From Thermopolyspora flexuosa (GTDB taxonomy: Bacteria; Actinomycetota; Actinomycetes; Streptosporangiales; Streptosporangiaceae), in contig NZ_VFPQ01000001.1 of assembly GCF_006716785.1 (NCBI RefSeq), positions 558,001-622,000 on the forward strand: a stretch of DNA of 64,000 nucleotides, read 5' to 3'. The notes below the pieces were generated by a model, which searched no databases, had not been told where the DNA came from, and was given only the letters and a program-made list of their open reading frames with translations. The position numbers and the translations under genes are program-made. Of this stretch, positions 10,112 to 18,524 are shown one piece after another (the stretch's first letter is position 1; every line of letters starts with the position of its first letter).

Positions 10112-11284
10112 CTAGTCGAGCAGGGCGGTGATGCTGCCACCGCCGACCGTGCGGCCGCCCTCCCGGATGGCGAAGCCGAGCCCGGTCTCCAGCGCCACCG
10201 GCCTGCCCAGCTCGACGGTGACCGTGACGGTCTCGCCGGGCAGGGCGAGGGACTCCTCGCCGAGGTCGATCCGGCCGGGCACGTCCGCGGTGCGCAGGTA
10301 GAACTGCGGCCGGTAGCCGGTGGCGATCGGGGTGCTGCGCCCGCCCTCGGCGGCGGTGAGCAGGTAGACCTCCGCGGTGAACCGGGTGTGCGCGGTGATG
10401 CTGCCCGGCGCGGCGAGCACCTGGCCGCGCCGTACCTGGTCGCGCCGGATGCCGCGGAGCAGCAGCGCGGCGTTGTCGCCCGCCTCGCCGTACTCCATCG
10501 TCTTGCCGAAGGTCTCCACCCCGGTGACCACGGCGGTGAAGCCCTCGCCGAGGCCGACCGCGGTCACGCTCTCGCCGACCCGGATCCGGCCGCGCTCGAT
10601 CGCCCCGGTCACCACGGTGCCCCGGCCGGTGACGGTGAGCACGTTCTCCACCGGGAGCAGGAACGGCGCGTCGGTGTACCGGACCGGGACCGGGATGTGG
10701 TCGTCGACCGCCTGCAGCAGCTCCTGGATCGCGGCGATCCACCGCGGGTCGCCCTCCAGGGCGCGCAGCCCGGAGACCCGCACCACCGGCACGTCCCGGT
10801 ACCCGTGCTCGGCGAGCAGCTCGCGCACCTCCAGCTCGACGAGGTCGGCGAGCTCCGGGTCGGCGCCGTCGGCCTTGTTGAGCGCGACCACCACGTGCTC
10901 CACCCCGACCCGCCGGGCGAGCAGCACGTGCTCGCGGGTCTGCGGCATCACGCCGTCCTGCGCGGACACCACGAGGATCGCCCCGTCGAGCTGCGCCGCC
11001 CCCGTGATCATGTTCTTCACGTAGTCGGCGTGGCCGGGCATGTCCACGTGGGCGTAGTGCCGGCTCGCGGTCTCGTACTCGACGTGCGAGATGTTGATGG
11101 TGATGCCGCGCCGCGCCTCCTCCGGAGCCCGGTCGATCCGCTCGAACGGCACGTACCTCGCGCCGCCGTGCTCGCTGAGCACCTTGGTGATCGCGGCGGT
11201 GAGAGTCGTCTTCCCGTGGTCGACGTGACCGATCGTCCCTATGTTGAGATGTGGCTTGGTGCGTACGTAGGCCCGCTTGGCCAT
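10112..11284 (-). CDS. tuf3: divergent elongation factor Tu paralogue (tuf3-like)
   Basis: A 390-residue EF-Tu with intact GTPase motifs: [13 protein letters not shown] effector loop, DMPGHAD (Met for the usual Cys), NKAD, and G5 as SGL instead of SAL. EF-Tu delivers aminoacyl-tRNA to the ribosome. The gene stands alone, without rpsL, rpsG or fusA, so it is not the main tuf. Aligned by eye to E. coli EF-Tu without gaps in domain 2, Ala273 occupies the G275 position ([10 protein letters not shown] versus GENVGVLLRG) and Ala228 the R230 position (TGAIERG versus TGRVERG). G275A and R230C in E. coli are known to give GE2270A and pulvomycin resistance. Streptomyces EF-Tu3 is a similar divergent, inhibitor-resistant paralogue. 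The kirromycin-contact positions Q124, G316, Q329, A375 appear conserved. A stress-specific EF-Tu is the alternative reading. Confidence 0.92.
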   Translation of the reverse strand: MAKRAYVRTKPHLNIGTIGHVDHGKTTLTAAITKVLSEHGGARYVPFERIDRAPEEARRGITINISHVEYETASRHYAHVDMPGHADYVKNMITGAAQLDGAILVVSAQDGVMPQTREHVLLARRVGVEHVVVALNKADGADPELADLVELEVRELLAEHGYRDVPVVRVSGLRALEGDPRWIAAIQELLQAVDDHIPVPVRYTDAPFLLPVENVLTVTGRGTVVTGAIERGRIRVGESVTAVGLGEGFTAVVTGVETFGKTMEYGEAGDNAALLLRGIRRDQVRRGQVLAAPGSITAHTRFTAEVYLLTAAEGGRSTPIATGYRPQFYLRTADVPGRIDLGEESLALPGETVTVTVELGRPVALETGLGFAIREGGRTVGGGSITALLD

Positions 11285-11343
11285 GGTCGTTCCCCGTGCT
11301 TCCGTTGATCGATCGAGGAGGTGGTGACCCGAAGCGGTGCGAC

Positions 11344-11384
11344 AACCCTTCCCCGTCGGGTCACCCGAACGGCCGGGAAAGGGT
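11344..11384 (-). terminator. candidate terminator of the small minus-strand ORF, upstream of tuf3
   Basis: Arms AACCCTTCCCCG (11344-11355) and CGGGAAAGGGT (11374-11384) form an 11-bp stem with one mismatch and an 18-nt loop. It starts at the stop codon of the minus-strand small ORF (11384) and lies 60 bp before the tuf3 start, so it could terminate the small gene or attenuate tuf3. Confidence 0.4.
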
Positions 11385-11650
11385 CAGCGCTCGACGCCGT
11401 CGAGCGCGGCCGACGCCGAGACGAGGGCCGCGGACGACGCCGCGTACGGGGATGCGGGCCGTGCCGTGTGAGCATCCGCGAGCACGGACGCGGAACGCGC
11501 CGCGAGACGCGAGGCGGACGAAGAATCGGACCCGGAGGCGGACGAAGCCGTGATCAGGGCCGCCGGCCGGACGCCGGACGGCAGGGCACGCGCGACCGCG
11601 CCCGCGACGGCGGGCGAAAGCGGGTCGGCGTACCGGATCATGGCAACCAT
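11384..11650 (-). CDS. possible small hypothetical protein, 88 aa
   Basis: A minus-strand ORF of 88 residues from the ATG at 11650 (alternatives at 11677 and 11641). Nearly all third codon positions are G or C on this strand and not on the other, which supports coding. The first half, MIRYADPLSPAVAGAVARAL, could be a folded piece; the second half is low-complexity Ser/Ala. No family is recognised and no clear ribosome-binding site is seen. It is read towards tuf3 and ends at a hairpin. It may be a real short protein or a non-coding stretch of biased composition. Confidence 0.35.
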   Translation of the reverse strand: MVAMIRYADPLSPAVAGAVARALPSGVRPAALITASSASGSDSSSASRLAARSASVLADAHTARPASPYAASSAALVSASAALDGVER

Positions 11651-11761
11651 GGTCGGGGCGAGGTGTGTCCCGTGCAACAGGTTTTAGGAGGGCGATAGGT
11701 GGTGGAGTGCGTTTTATGCGCCCTATGCTCCTGTTCGGCTGCTGGACGATGAGGAAGATGG

Positions 11762-12949
11762 ATGTCTGACACCGAGTTCCCGCTCATACAGTTCACCCGT
11801 GAGGGCTTCGACCCGGTGAACGAACTGGCGCAGATCCGCGCCGAACACGCCGTCTATCCGCTGAAGATTCCGGGCGGGAGCACGGTCTGGTTCGTCACCC
11901 GCTACGAGGACGTGCGGGCCGTCCTGGGCGACCACGAGCGCTTCAGCAACGACTTCGCCAACGTCATCGGCATGGGGTCGCAGCAGGAGGACCCGGGTGG
12001 CCTGGGCTTCCGCGACCCGCCGGAGCACACCCGGCTGCGCAAGCTGCTCACCCCGGAGTTCACCGTCAAGCGGCTGCGCCGGCTCGAGCCGCGTATCGAG
12101 GCGATCGTCAACAGCCACCTCGACGCGATGGAGAAGCAGGGCCCGCCGGTCGACTTCGTCAAGGAGTTCGCCCTGCCGATCCCGTCCAAGGTGGTGTGCG
12201 AGCTGCTCGGCGTGTCGTACGAGGAGCAGGCGCGGTTCGAGGCGTACGCCAAGGACCGGTTCGACTTCTCCGGCGGCCCGGAGGCGTCGATCGCCGCGGT
12301 CAACCAGTCGATGGAGTACCTCACCGAGCTGGTGGCGCGCGAGCGGCGCAACCCCGGTGACGGGCTGCTCGGCTCGCTGCTGCGCAACCACGGCGACGAG
12401 CTGTCCGACCGCGAGCTGGCGAGCATCGCCGACGGCATCCTCACCGGCGGGCACGACACGAGCACGAGCATGCTCGCCCTCGGCACGCTGTGGCTGCTGC
12501 GCAACCCCGAGCACTTCGCCCGGATCCGGGAGGACGACTCGGCGGTCCCGCCGCTCGTGGAGGAGCTGCTGCGCTACCTCACCGTGGTGCAGGTCGCCTT
12601 CCCCCGGTTCGCCCGCGAGGACCTCGTGCTCGCCGGTCAGGAGATCAAGAAGGGCGAGATGGTGCTCTGCTCGCTGGTCGGCGCCAACCGCGACCCGTCG
12701 CTGCGCCGCGAGGGCGACCCGGACATGGACACCGTGGACCCCTCCCGCGACCTGCCCTCGCACGTCGCGTTCGGCCACGGCATCCACCACTGCGTGGGCG
12801 CGCCGCTCGCCCGGATGGAGCTGCGCATCGCGTTCCCCGCGCTGGCGCGCCGGTTCCCGACGCTGCGGCTCGCCGTGCCGTGGGAGGAGGTCGCGTGGCG
12901 GAAGCTCGCGATCGTCTACGGCCTCGAGTCGCTGCCCGTGGCCTGGTAG
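11762..12949 (+). CDS. cytochrome P450
   Basis: A 395-residue soluble bacterial P450. The I-helix oxygen-binding motif is GGHDTS near residues 231-236, the K-helix ExxR is in EELLR near 267-271, and the heme loop FGHGIHHCVGAP places the thiolate cysteine at residue 344. Length and motifs fit the CYP105/CYP107-like bacterial classes that hydroxylate or cross-link natural products. No ferredoxin or reductase gene is adjacent. The ATG at 11762 follows GAGGAAG. It lies about 6 kb from the polyketide operon, separated by lsr2 and the acc operon, so tailoring of the polyketide is plausible but not shown. Its 3' end converges on lsr2. Confidence 0.92.
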   Translation: MSDTEFPLIQFTREGFDPVNELAQIRAEHAVYPLKIPGGSTVWFVTRYEDVRAVLGDHERFSNDFANVIGMGSQQEDPGGLGFRDPPEHTRLRKLLTPEFTVKRLRRLEPRIEAIVNSHLDAMEKQGPPVDFVKEFALPIPSKVVCELLGVSYEEQARFEAYAKDRFDFSGGPEASIAAVNQSMEYLTELVARERRNPGDGLLGSLLRNHGDELSDRELASIADGILTGGHDTSTSMLALGTLWLLRNPEHFARIREDDSAVPPLVEELLRYLTVVQVAFPRFAREDLVLAGQEIKKGEMVLCSLVGANRDPSLRREGDPDMDTVDPSRDLPSHVAFGHGIHHCVGAPLARMELRIAFPALARRFPTLRLAVPWEEVAWRKLAIVYGLESLPVAW

Positions 12950-13025
12950 TGCGCAGTGCTCCAGGTGGGCTATGACGCCCGTACCGCGTGGCCGGCCTGG
13001 AGCTGGAAGCTGGGACGTCCGGGCG

Positions 13026-13397
13026 TTACGCCTGCCGACCCGAGCCGGTCTCCTTGAACCGGCTCGGGTCGTTCGCCTTGTACGCGGCGACGAGGGCCGC
13101 GGAGATGCGGCCGCGCTCGCTCACCGGAAGGCCGTGCTGCTTCGCCCAGGCGCGGATCTCCGCCGAGCGTTCCCGGTCGGCCCCGGAGGAGCGCCCCCTG
13201 CTCGCCTTTCCCCGGGTGGGCGGGCTCGTCCGGCGGGCCGCGGACTGGTAGGGCCGCAGGATCTCGCGCAGTTTCCGGGCGTTGCTTTCGCGCAGGTCGA
13301 TCTCGTAGTAGACGCCGTCAATCCCGAACCTGACCGTCTCGTCGGCGAGTTCGCCGTCGATGTCGTCGGTGAGGGTAACGACGGTCTTCCGTGCCAT
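13026..13397 (-). CDS. lsr2: Lsr2 nucleoid-associated protein
   Basis: A 123-residue Lsr2. The N-terminal dimerisation domain is typical (MARKTVVTLTDDIDGE, then ETVRFGIDGVYYEIDL), followed by a basic Ser/Arg/Gly linker and the C-terminal DNA-binding domain with the AT-hook-like RGR in SERGRISAALVAAY. Lsr2 bridges AT-rich DNA and silences horizontally acquired and secondary-metabolite genes, as H-NS does elsewhere. The ATG follows GGAAGG with good spacing. Actinomycetes often carry more than one lsr2; whether this is the main or an accessory copy cannot be told. Its position inside a biosynthetic region makes local silencing plausible. The last codons contain a perfect hairpin (see 13037-13070). 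Confidence 0.93.
   Translation of the reverse strand: MARKTVVTLTDDIDGELADETVRFGIDGVYYEIDLRESNARKLREILRPYQSAARRTSPPTRGKASRGRSSGADRERSAEIRAWAKQHGLPVSERGRISAALVAAYKANDPSRFKETGSGRQA
13037..13070. terminator. perfect 13-bp hairpin inside the 3' end of lsr2
   Basis: Arms GACCCGAGCCGGT (13037-13049) and ACCGGCTCGGGTC (13058-13070) are exactly complementary, loop 8 nt. It lies about 90 bp after the P450 stop and inside the last 15 codons of the convergent lsr2, so it could end P450 transcription while also encoding the Lsr2 tail. Confidence 0.45.
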
Positions 13398-13741
13398 CGT
13401 GTTTCCTTCCTCAAAAAAGGGTGACCCGCAACAATCACCTGTGCAGAGCCTAAGGCATCCGCGGCGCGTTTACCCCCGTTGTCGGAGAAATTCAGAGGGA
13501 AAGTCATTGGGGAACGCGCGGGACCGGCCGAATCATGGGGAGATACCATTCTCGGCGGATCGTGCCCGTGCCGAGATTCTCCGCGTAATCCCGCCTCGCT
13601 AGGATTCGGTCATTCGCGCCGCTTTCCCGGATCGTGGGGGAGGGCGGCGCCCGCGCGCGGGCCGCGTACCCGGACGGTGGCCGCCCCGGCCGCCCGCCGT
13701 ACCGGGGTCAACCTGAAGATCATCACTTGCGTCACGTAGGT
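13398..13741. promoter_or_regulatory. divergent intergenic region, lsr2 / hypothetical membrane protein
   Basis: 344 bp with no gene recognised. It holds the lsr2 ribosome-binding site (GGAAGG on the minus strand) and, further up on that strand, a TTAGGCT element that could be the lsr2 -10 region. A CACTTGCGTCACGTAGG stretch precedes the rightward gene. No firm promoter call can be made. Confidence 0.35.
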
Positions 13742-14122
13742 ATGCACCACGCACGGGAAAGCATGCACGTGGCGATGCTGCGCCTGCTGCGCCTCGGCCT
13801 CACCCGGCAGATGCGCGTCGCCCTGGTGCTCGTCGCCGCGACGATATCGCTGTCCTCGTTCGCCGCCGGGTTCTTCGTGGCCCGGCTCGGCACCGCCGGC
13901 GAGGTCGACGACGCGTGCGCCATGATCCGCCAGGAGAGCACCCGGTTCATGGCCGAGGCGCGCGGGCTCGATCCGGAGACCGCGCAGCACCGGATCAAGG
14001 CCCGCACCTCGCTCTACCACGTCATCAACAACCCCGAGTGCTTCTCCGCCGAGGACCTCGCCACCGCCCAGGCCGCGCTCGACGAGCTCAACCACCCCCG
14101 GCCCGCCGACGCCGGCAGGTGA
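13742..14122 (+). CDS. hypothetical single-pass membrane protein
   Basis: A 126-residue protein with one N-terminal hydrophobic segment (VALVLVAATISLSSFAAGFFVA, about residues 26-47) after a basic stretch, so it is anchored with most of the chain outside or periplasmic-like. The outer part is helical and charged, with two cysteines (DDACAMIRQ and NPECFSAED) that could pair. No family is recognised. The ATG at 13742 and a second at 13763 (MHVAMLRLL) are both possible starts; upstream sequence shows no strong ribosome-binding site. It converges on the adenylate-kinase-like gene. Confidence 0.55.
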   Translation: MHHARESMHVAMLRLLRLGLTRQMRVALVLVAATISLSSFAAGFFVARLGTAGEVDDACAMIRQESTRFMAEARGLDPETAQHRIKARTSLYHVINNPECFSAEDLATAQAALDELNHPRPADAGR

Positions 14123-14158
14123 GGCCGGGAACGTGACAGCGCCGGTCGGCGCGGGCGA

Positions 14159-14812
14159 TCAGTCCTCCGGCTCGTACGGCGGCAGCCCCAGCGCGGCGCG
14201 GATGCTCCGCTGCACCGTGACCGGGTCCGGCCGCGCGTCCACCTCGACCACCGGCTCCTTGCCGCGCAGCAGCTCCAGCACCGGGCCGATCGTGGCGTGG
14301 TGCTCGCGCAGCCGCGCCTCCACCGCCTCGGGCGTGTCGTCCTCCCGGGCCACCAGCTCCCCGCCGCAGGCGTCGCAGCGGCCCGGGGTGCGCGGCGGGT
14401 GCGCGACGAGGTTGTGGTCCCGGCCGCAGCGCGCGCACAGCCGGCGGGCGAGCACCCGCCGCCGTGCCTCCTCGTCGGGCAGGTCCAGCAGCACCACCGC
14501 GTCGACGTCGTACCGTTCCGCAAAGAACTCGGCCTGCGCCCGGTTACGCGGGAAACCGTCGATGACGAAACCGTGGTTCCAGTCGTGCTGGTCGAGCCGC
14601 TCGCGCACCACCCGGTTCACCGTCTCGTCGTCGACGAGCCCGCCTCCGGCGATTACCCGTCGCACCCGGGTGCCGAGCCGGGTGTGATTGCGCACATGCC
14701 AGCGGAAAATCGCGCCGACGCTGATGTGCACCAGGCCGAGGTCGCGGCAGAGCATCCGGGCCTGCGTTCCCTTCCCGCCGCCTGGAACGCCCATCACCAC
14801 GTATTTGCGCAT
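14159..14812 (-). CDS. adenylate kinase-like nucleoside monophosphate kinase, zinc-lid type
   Basis: A 217-residue kinase of the Adk family. P-loop GVPGGGKGTQ at residues 8-17, FVIDGFPRN near 83-91, and a LID domain with CARCG and CDACG zinc-type pairs. Adk converts AMP plus ATP to two ADP. Differences from canonical Adk are visible: GAPGAGKGT has become GVPGGGKGT, and the AMP-site STGDMLR is SVGAIFR, losing the Thr and Asp while keeping the Arg. So substrate preference may be altered. The housekeeping adk normally sits with secY in the ribosomal protein cluster, so this is a paralogue. It is the last gene of accDA-accB-accC-adk, starting 13 bp after accC, and is probably co-expressed with malonyl-CoA supply. 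Confidence 0.85.
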   Translation of the reverse strand: MRKYVVMGVPGGGKGTQARMLCRDLGLVHISVGAIFRWHVRNHTRLGTRVRRVIAGGGLVDDETVNRVVRERLDQHDWNHGFVIDGFPRNRAQAEFFAERYDVDAVVLLDLPDEEARRRVLARRLCARCGRDHNLVAHPPRTPGRCDACGGELVAREDDTPEAVEARLREHHATIGPVLELLRGKEPVVEVDARPDPVTVQRSIRAALGLPPYEPED

Positions 14813-14825
14813 AGGCGAATTGTTT

Positions 14826-16184
14826 TCACGGCAACGGCGCCGACATCATTTGGTCGACCAGCGCCGTGGTGTGCTTGGCGTGCCGGAACAGCGGATGGGC
14901 GAGCACGTCCCGCAGGAACGGCAGGTTCGTGCACAGGCCCGGCCCGGCGATGCGGAACTCGCCGAGCGCCCGGTCCATCCGGGCGAGCACCTCGTCCCGC
15001 GTCGGCGCCCACACCGCCACCTTCGCCAGCAGCGGGTCGTAGTCGGCGGTGATCCGCAGGTTCGGCTCGACGTGCGTGTCCACCCGGGTGAACGGCCCGC
15101 CCGGCGGGGTGAACTCGGTCACCAGGCCCGGCGTGGGCACGAAGTTGCGGAACGGGTCCTCGGCGTTCACCCGGCACTCCAGGGCCACGCCGTACGGCAC
15201 CACGTCCGGCTGGGCGTGGCCGAGCCGCCGGCCCGCGGCGATGAGCAGCTGCTCGCGGACGAGGTCGATGCCGGTCACCATCTCGGTGATCGGGTGCTCC
15301 ACCTGGAGCCGGCAGTTCGCCTCGATGAAGTACACGCCGCCGTCCTCGTCGAGCACGAACTCGAACGTGCCCGCCCCGACGTACCCGGCGGTCCGGGCGG
15401 CCCGCACCGCGAGCTCGCCGAGGCGCTCGATCGCCTTCTCCGGCAGGCCGGGCGGCGGCGTCTCCTCGATCACCTTCTGCCTGCGGCGCTGGATCGAGCA
15501 GTCCCGCGCGCCGAGGTGGATGACGTCGCCGTGCCGGTCGGCGAGCACCTGCACCTCGATGTGCCGGGCCGCGTCCAGGTACTTCTCCACGTAGACCCGG
15601 CCGTCGCCGAACAGCGCCACGGCCTCCCGGCGGGTGGCGGTGAACGCGGGCAGGAACTCGCGGGGGTCGCGCACCACCCGCATCGCCCGGCCGCCGCCGC
15701 CCGCGGCCGCCTTGATCACCACCGGGTACCCGGCCTCGTCGGCGATGCGCTTCGCCTCGCCGGGGTCGGCGACCTCGCCGGAGCTGCCCGGCAGCACCGG
15801 CAGCCGCGCCTCGATCGCGAACGCCCGGGCCGAGGACTTGTCGCCGAGGCGGGCGATCACCTCGGGCGGCGGGCCGATCAGCGTGAGCCCGTGCGCCTGG
15901 CAGATCTCCGCGAACTCCGGGTTCTCCGACAGGAAGCCGTAGCCCGGGTGGATCGCCTCGGCGCCGGTCTGCAGCGCGGCGGCGACGATCGCGGCCGGGT
16001 TGAGGTAGCTGCGCTTCGGCTGCGGCGGGCCGATCTGGATCGACTCGTCGGCGAGCCGTACCGCGGGGGTGTCCCGGTCGGCGGTCGAGTGGGCGACCAC
16101 CGCGCGGATGCCCATCTCGCGGCAGGTGCGCAGCACGCGCAGCGCGATCTCGCCCCGGTTCGCGATGAGGATCGTGTTGAACAT
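14826..16184 (-). CDS. accC: biotin carboxylase subunit of acetyl-CoA carboxylase
   Basis: A 452-residue stand-alone biotin carboxylase, the usual AccC length. It opens MFNTILIANRGEIALRVLR, has the ATP-grasp glycine loop [11 protein letters not shown] near 160-170, the CSIQRRRQK segment near 230, and EANCRLQVEH near 285-295 (usual form EMNTRLQVEH; the catalytic Glu, Asn, Arg and Gln-Val-Glu are kept). It carboxylates the biotin of BCCP using ATP and bicarbonate. In most actinomycetes the main carboxylase is a fused AccA-type BC-BCCP protein, so a separate AccC beside separate accB points to a dedicated bacterial-type complex. It lies 10 bp after accB and directs malonyl-CoA supply for the divergent type II PKS by context. 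Confidence 0.93.
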   Translation of the reverse strand: MFNTILIANRGEIALRVLRTCREMGIRAVVAHSTADRDTPAVRLADESIQIGPPQPKRSYLNPAAIVAAALQTGAEAIHPGYGFLSENPEFAEICQAHGLTLIGPPPEVIARLGDKSSARAFAIEARLPVLPGSSGEVADPGEAKRIADEAGYPVVIKAAAGGGGRAMRVVRDPREFLPAFTATRREAVALFGDGRVYVEKYLDAARHIEVQVLADRHGDVIHLGARDCSIQRRRQKVIEETPPPGLPEKAIERLGELAVRAARTAGYVGAGTFEFVLDEDGGVYFIEANCRLQVEHPITEMVTGIDLVREQLLIAAGRRLGHAQPDVVPYGVALECRVNAEDPFRNFVPTPGLVTEFTPPGGPFTRVDTHVEPNLRITADYDPLLAKVAVWAPTRDEVLARMDRALGEFRIAGPGLCTNLPFLRDVLAHPLFRHAKHTTALVDQMMSAPLP

Positions 16185-16194
16185 GGCACTCCCG

Positions 16195-16845
16195 TCACTG
16201 GGTGTCGCCCGGCCGGAGAACGATCAGCGGCTGGCCGTACTCGACCGGTGTGCCGTCGCCGACGAGGATCTCGCCGACCCTGCCGGCCTGCTCGGCGAGG
16301 ATCGGGTTCATCAGCTTCATCGCCTCGATGATCCCGATCTGCTGCCCGGGCTCCACCATGTCGCCGACCTCGACGTACGGCGGGGCGCCCGGTTCGGGCG
16401 CGCGGTAGAAGGTGCCGACCATGGGCGCCGAGATCACCACGGCGTCCTCGGCCGCGGCGTCCGGCACGGGGCCCGCGGGCGTGTCGCCGTTCGGCGCGGC
16501 CTGCTGCGCGGCGGGCGGCCCGGCCGGCGGCGGGGCCGGGGGCGGGGCCGGCGCCGCGCCGTTCGGGTGCGGGGCGCCCGGCTGCCAGGCCCGCGGGTCC
16601 GCGGCCGCGGCGCGGTCACCGGCGGCGGGGGCGGGGGCGGCCTGCTCGGGCGTGGCCCACTCCACCTCGACCGCGGTGGCGCCGCTGGTGATCGCGATGC
16701 GCCGCAGCGGGCCCGCGCCGGTGTTGAGCTCGGCCGCGTACCCGGCGATCCAGGCGAGCAGCTCCTCGGGCCGCGCCCCCGCGGGCGGCAGGCCGCCGTG
16801 CAGGCCGTCCTGGCTCATGCCGCCCTGGCCCATGCCCTGGCTCAT
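16195..16845 (-). CDS. accB: biotin carboxyl carrier protein of acetyl-CoA carboxylase
   Basis: A 216-residue BCCP. The C-terminal biotinyl domain (about 135-216) has the motif EAMKLMN with the biotin-accepting Lys at residue 177 and the thumb-like [18 protein letters not shown] segment typical of AccB. The N-terminal 60 residues are a small domain, joined by a long Ala/Pro-rich linker (residues about 75-130). The ATG at 16845 follows GGAGG and overlaps the accDA stop by 4 nt (ATGA), so the two are translationally coupled. Tandem [12 protein letters not shown]-like residues at the N-terminus are low complexity; a start a few codons later is possible. It carries carboxybiotin between AccC and the carboxyltransferase. 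Confidence 0.9.
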   Translation of the reverse strand: MSQGMGQGGMSQDGLHGGLPPAGARPEELLAWIAGYAAELNTGAGPLRRIAITSGATAVEVEWATPEQAAPAPAAGDRAAAADPRAWQPGAPHPNGAAPAPPPAPPPAGPPAAQQAAPNGDTPAGPVPDAAAEDAVVISAPMVGTFYRAPEPGAPPYVEVGDMVEPGQQIGIIEAMKLMNPILAEQAGRVGEILVGDGTPVEYGQPLIVLRPGDTQ

Positions 16846-18524
16846 ACGGCGACCTCCTTCCGGGCCACGCCGTACCCGCGGAACCGCCGGGCGCGCTCGG
16901 CCACCAGCCGCTCCGGGCCGAGCCGCAGCAGCTCGTGCAGCGCCGCGGCCACCGCGCCGCGCACGAGCTGGGCGGTGCGCAGCGGGTCCTCGTGGGCGCC
17001 GCCGCCCGGCTCGCGGATGACCGCGTCGACCACCCCGTGGCCGAGCAGGTCGCGCGCGGTGAGGTGGAGCGCGGCCGCGGCCTGCGGGGCGGCGCTCGCG
17101 TCGCGCCACAGGATCGCCGCGCAGCCCTCCGGGCTGATCACCGAGTAGACCGCGTTGGACAGCGCGAGCACCCGGTCGGCCACGGCGAGCGCGAGCGCCC
17201 CGCCGCTGCCGCCCTCGCCGGTGATCACGGTGACCACGGGCACCGACAGCCGGGACATCAGCCGCAGGTTCTCCGCGATCGCGTGCGCCTGGCCGCCCTC
17301 CTCGGCCTCCACGCCGGGGTACGCCCCGGGCGTGTCCACCAGGGTCAGGACCGGCAGGCGGAGCTTGTCGGCGAGCCGCATCAGCCGGGCGGCCTTGCGG
17401 TAGCCGGCCGGGGAGGACATGCCGAAGTTGCGGGCGACGAGCTCGCGCGTGTCGTGGCCCTTCTGGTGCCCGATCACCACGAGCGGCACCCCGTCGAGGC
17501 GGCCGATGCCGCCCACGATCGCCGGGCAGTCGCCGGAGGCCCGGTCGCCGCCGAGCTCGAGGAACTCGTCGAGCAGCCAGGCGGTGTAGTCGAGCGTGGT
17601 CGGCCGCCCCGGGTTGCGGGCGAGCCGTACCGTCTCCCAGGCGTCGCGCTCGGGCAGCTCCTCGGGCCGCCGGGCGAGCGGCGGCGCCGCGTCCCGCCAC
17701 GCCTCCGGGACCGTCCGGGCGCCCCGGCCCCAGGCGGCCGCGTCGAGCAGCTGCGCGATCACGGCGCGCAGCGCGGTGCGCGGCCGTACCGCGTCGATCA
17801 ACCCCTGCGCGAGCAGCTTCTCGGCGGTCTGGAAGCCCTCGGGCAGCGGCTGCCGGATGGTCTGCGCGATCACCCGGGGACCGGCGAAGCCCATGTGCGC
17901 CCCCGGCTCGGCGAGGATCACGTCGGCGAGGGTGGCGTACGAGGCCGCGACCCCGCCGTACGTGGGGTCGGTGACGAGCGAGATCACCGGAATGCCGGCG
18001 GCGTCGAGCGCGCCGAGCGCCTGCGCGGTCTTCGCCATCTGCATGAGCGACAGCACGCCCTCCTGCATGCGGGCCCCGCCCGAGGCGCTGACGATCAGCA
18101 GCGGGGTGGCGGTGGCGAGGGCGCGGTCGGCCGCGGCGGTGATGCGCTCGCCCACCGCGCAGCCGAGGCTGCCGCCGAGGAACGCGAAGTCCATCACCGC
18201 GGCCACGACCGGGCGGCCGAGGATCGTCCCCGCGACGCACAGCACCGCCTCGTCGAGGCCGGTGTCCCGCCGGGCCCGCGCGAGCCGCTCCCGGTACGGC
18301 CGGACGTCGGCGAAGCCGAGCGGGTCGTCCACGGTGGGCGCGGCCGCGATCGGGGTGGGCGAGGGGTCGAGGAGCGTGCCGAGGCGCTCGCGGGCGGTGA
18401 GCCGGGCGTGGTGCCCGCAGTACGGGCAGATCCGCTGGTCGCGCTCGAAGTGCTCGGCGTACACCAGCTCACGGCATCGACCGCAGCTCAGCCACTTCCC
18501 GGTCGCCCTGGTGTCCAGTCGCAT
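16842..18524 (-). CDS. accDA: fused acetyl-CoA carboxylase carboxyltransferase beta-alpha subunit
   Basis: A 560-residue fusion. The AccD half (about 1-270) starts with a zinc ribbon (CGRC then CPYC) and has the crotonase-fold [11 protein letters not shown] near 150-160 and [12 protein letters not shown]. The AccA half (about 290-560) has [36 protein letters not shown] and [10 protein letters not shown]. Normally AccA and AccD are separate; fused forms occur in actinobacterial polyketide loci. It transfers CO2 from carboxybiotin to acetyl-CoA, giving malonyl-CoA. The ATG at 18524 follows GGAGGACA; an upstream in-frame start at 18653 would add a tail lacking domain features. It heads the operon accDA-accB-accC-adk and is divergent from the SARP gene, with 335 bp of shared control region. 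Confidence 0.92.
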   Translation of the reverse strand: MRLDTRATGKWLSCGRCRELVYAEHFERDQRICPYCGHHARLTARERLGTLLDPSPTPIAAAPTVDDPLGFADVRPYRERLARARRDTGLDEAVLCVAGTILGRPVVAAVMDFAFLGGSLGCAVGERITAAADRALATATPLLIVSASGGARMQEGVLSLMQMAKTAQALGALDAAGIPVISLVTDPTYGGVAASYATLADVILAEPGAHMGFAGPRVIAQTIRQPLPEGFQTAEKLLAQGLIDAVRPRTALRAVIAQLLDAAAWGRGARTVPEAWRDAAPPLARRPEELPERDAWETVRLARNPGRPTTLDYTAWLLDEFLELGGDRASGDCPAIVGGIGRLDGVPLVVIGHQKGHDTRELVARNFGMSSPAGYRKAARLMRLADKLRLPVLTLVDTPGAYPGVEAEEGGQAHAIAENLRLMSRLSVPVVTVITGEGGSGGALALAVADRVLALSNAVYSVISPEGCAAILWRDASAAPQAAAALHLTARDLLGHGVVDAVIREPGGGAHEDPLRTAQLVRGAVAAALHELLRLGPERLVAERARRFRGYGVARKEVAV

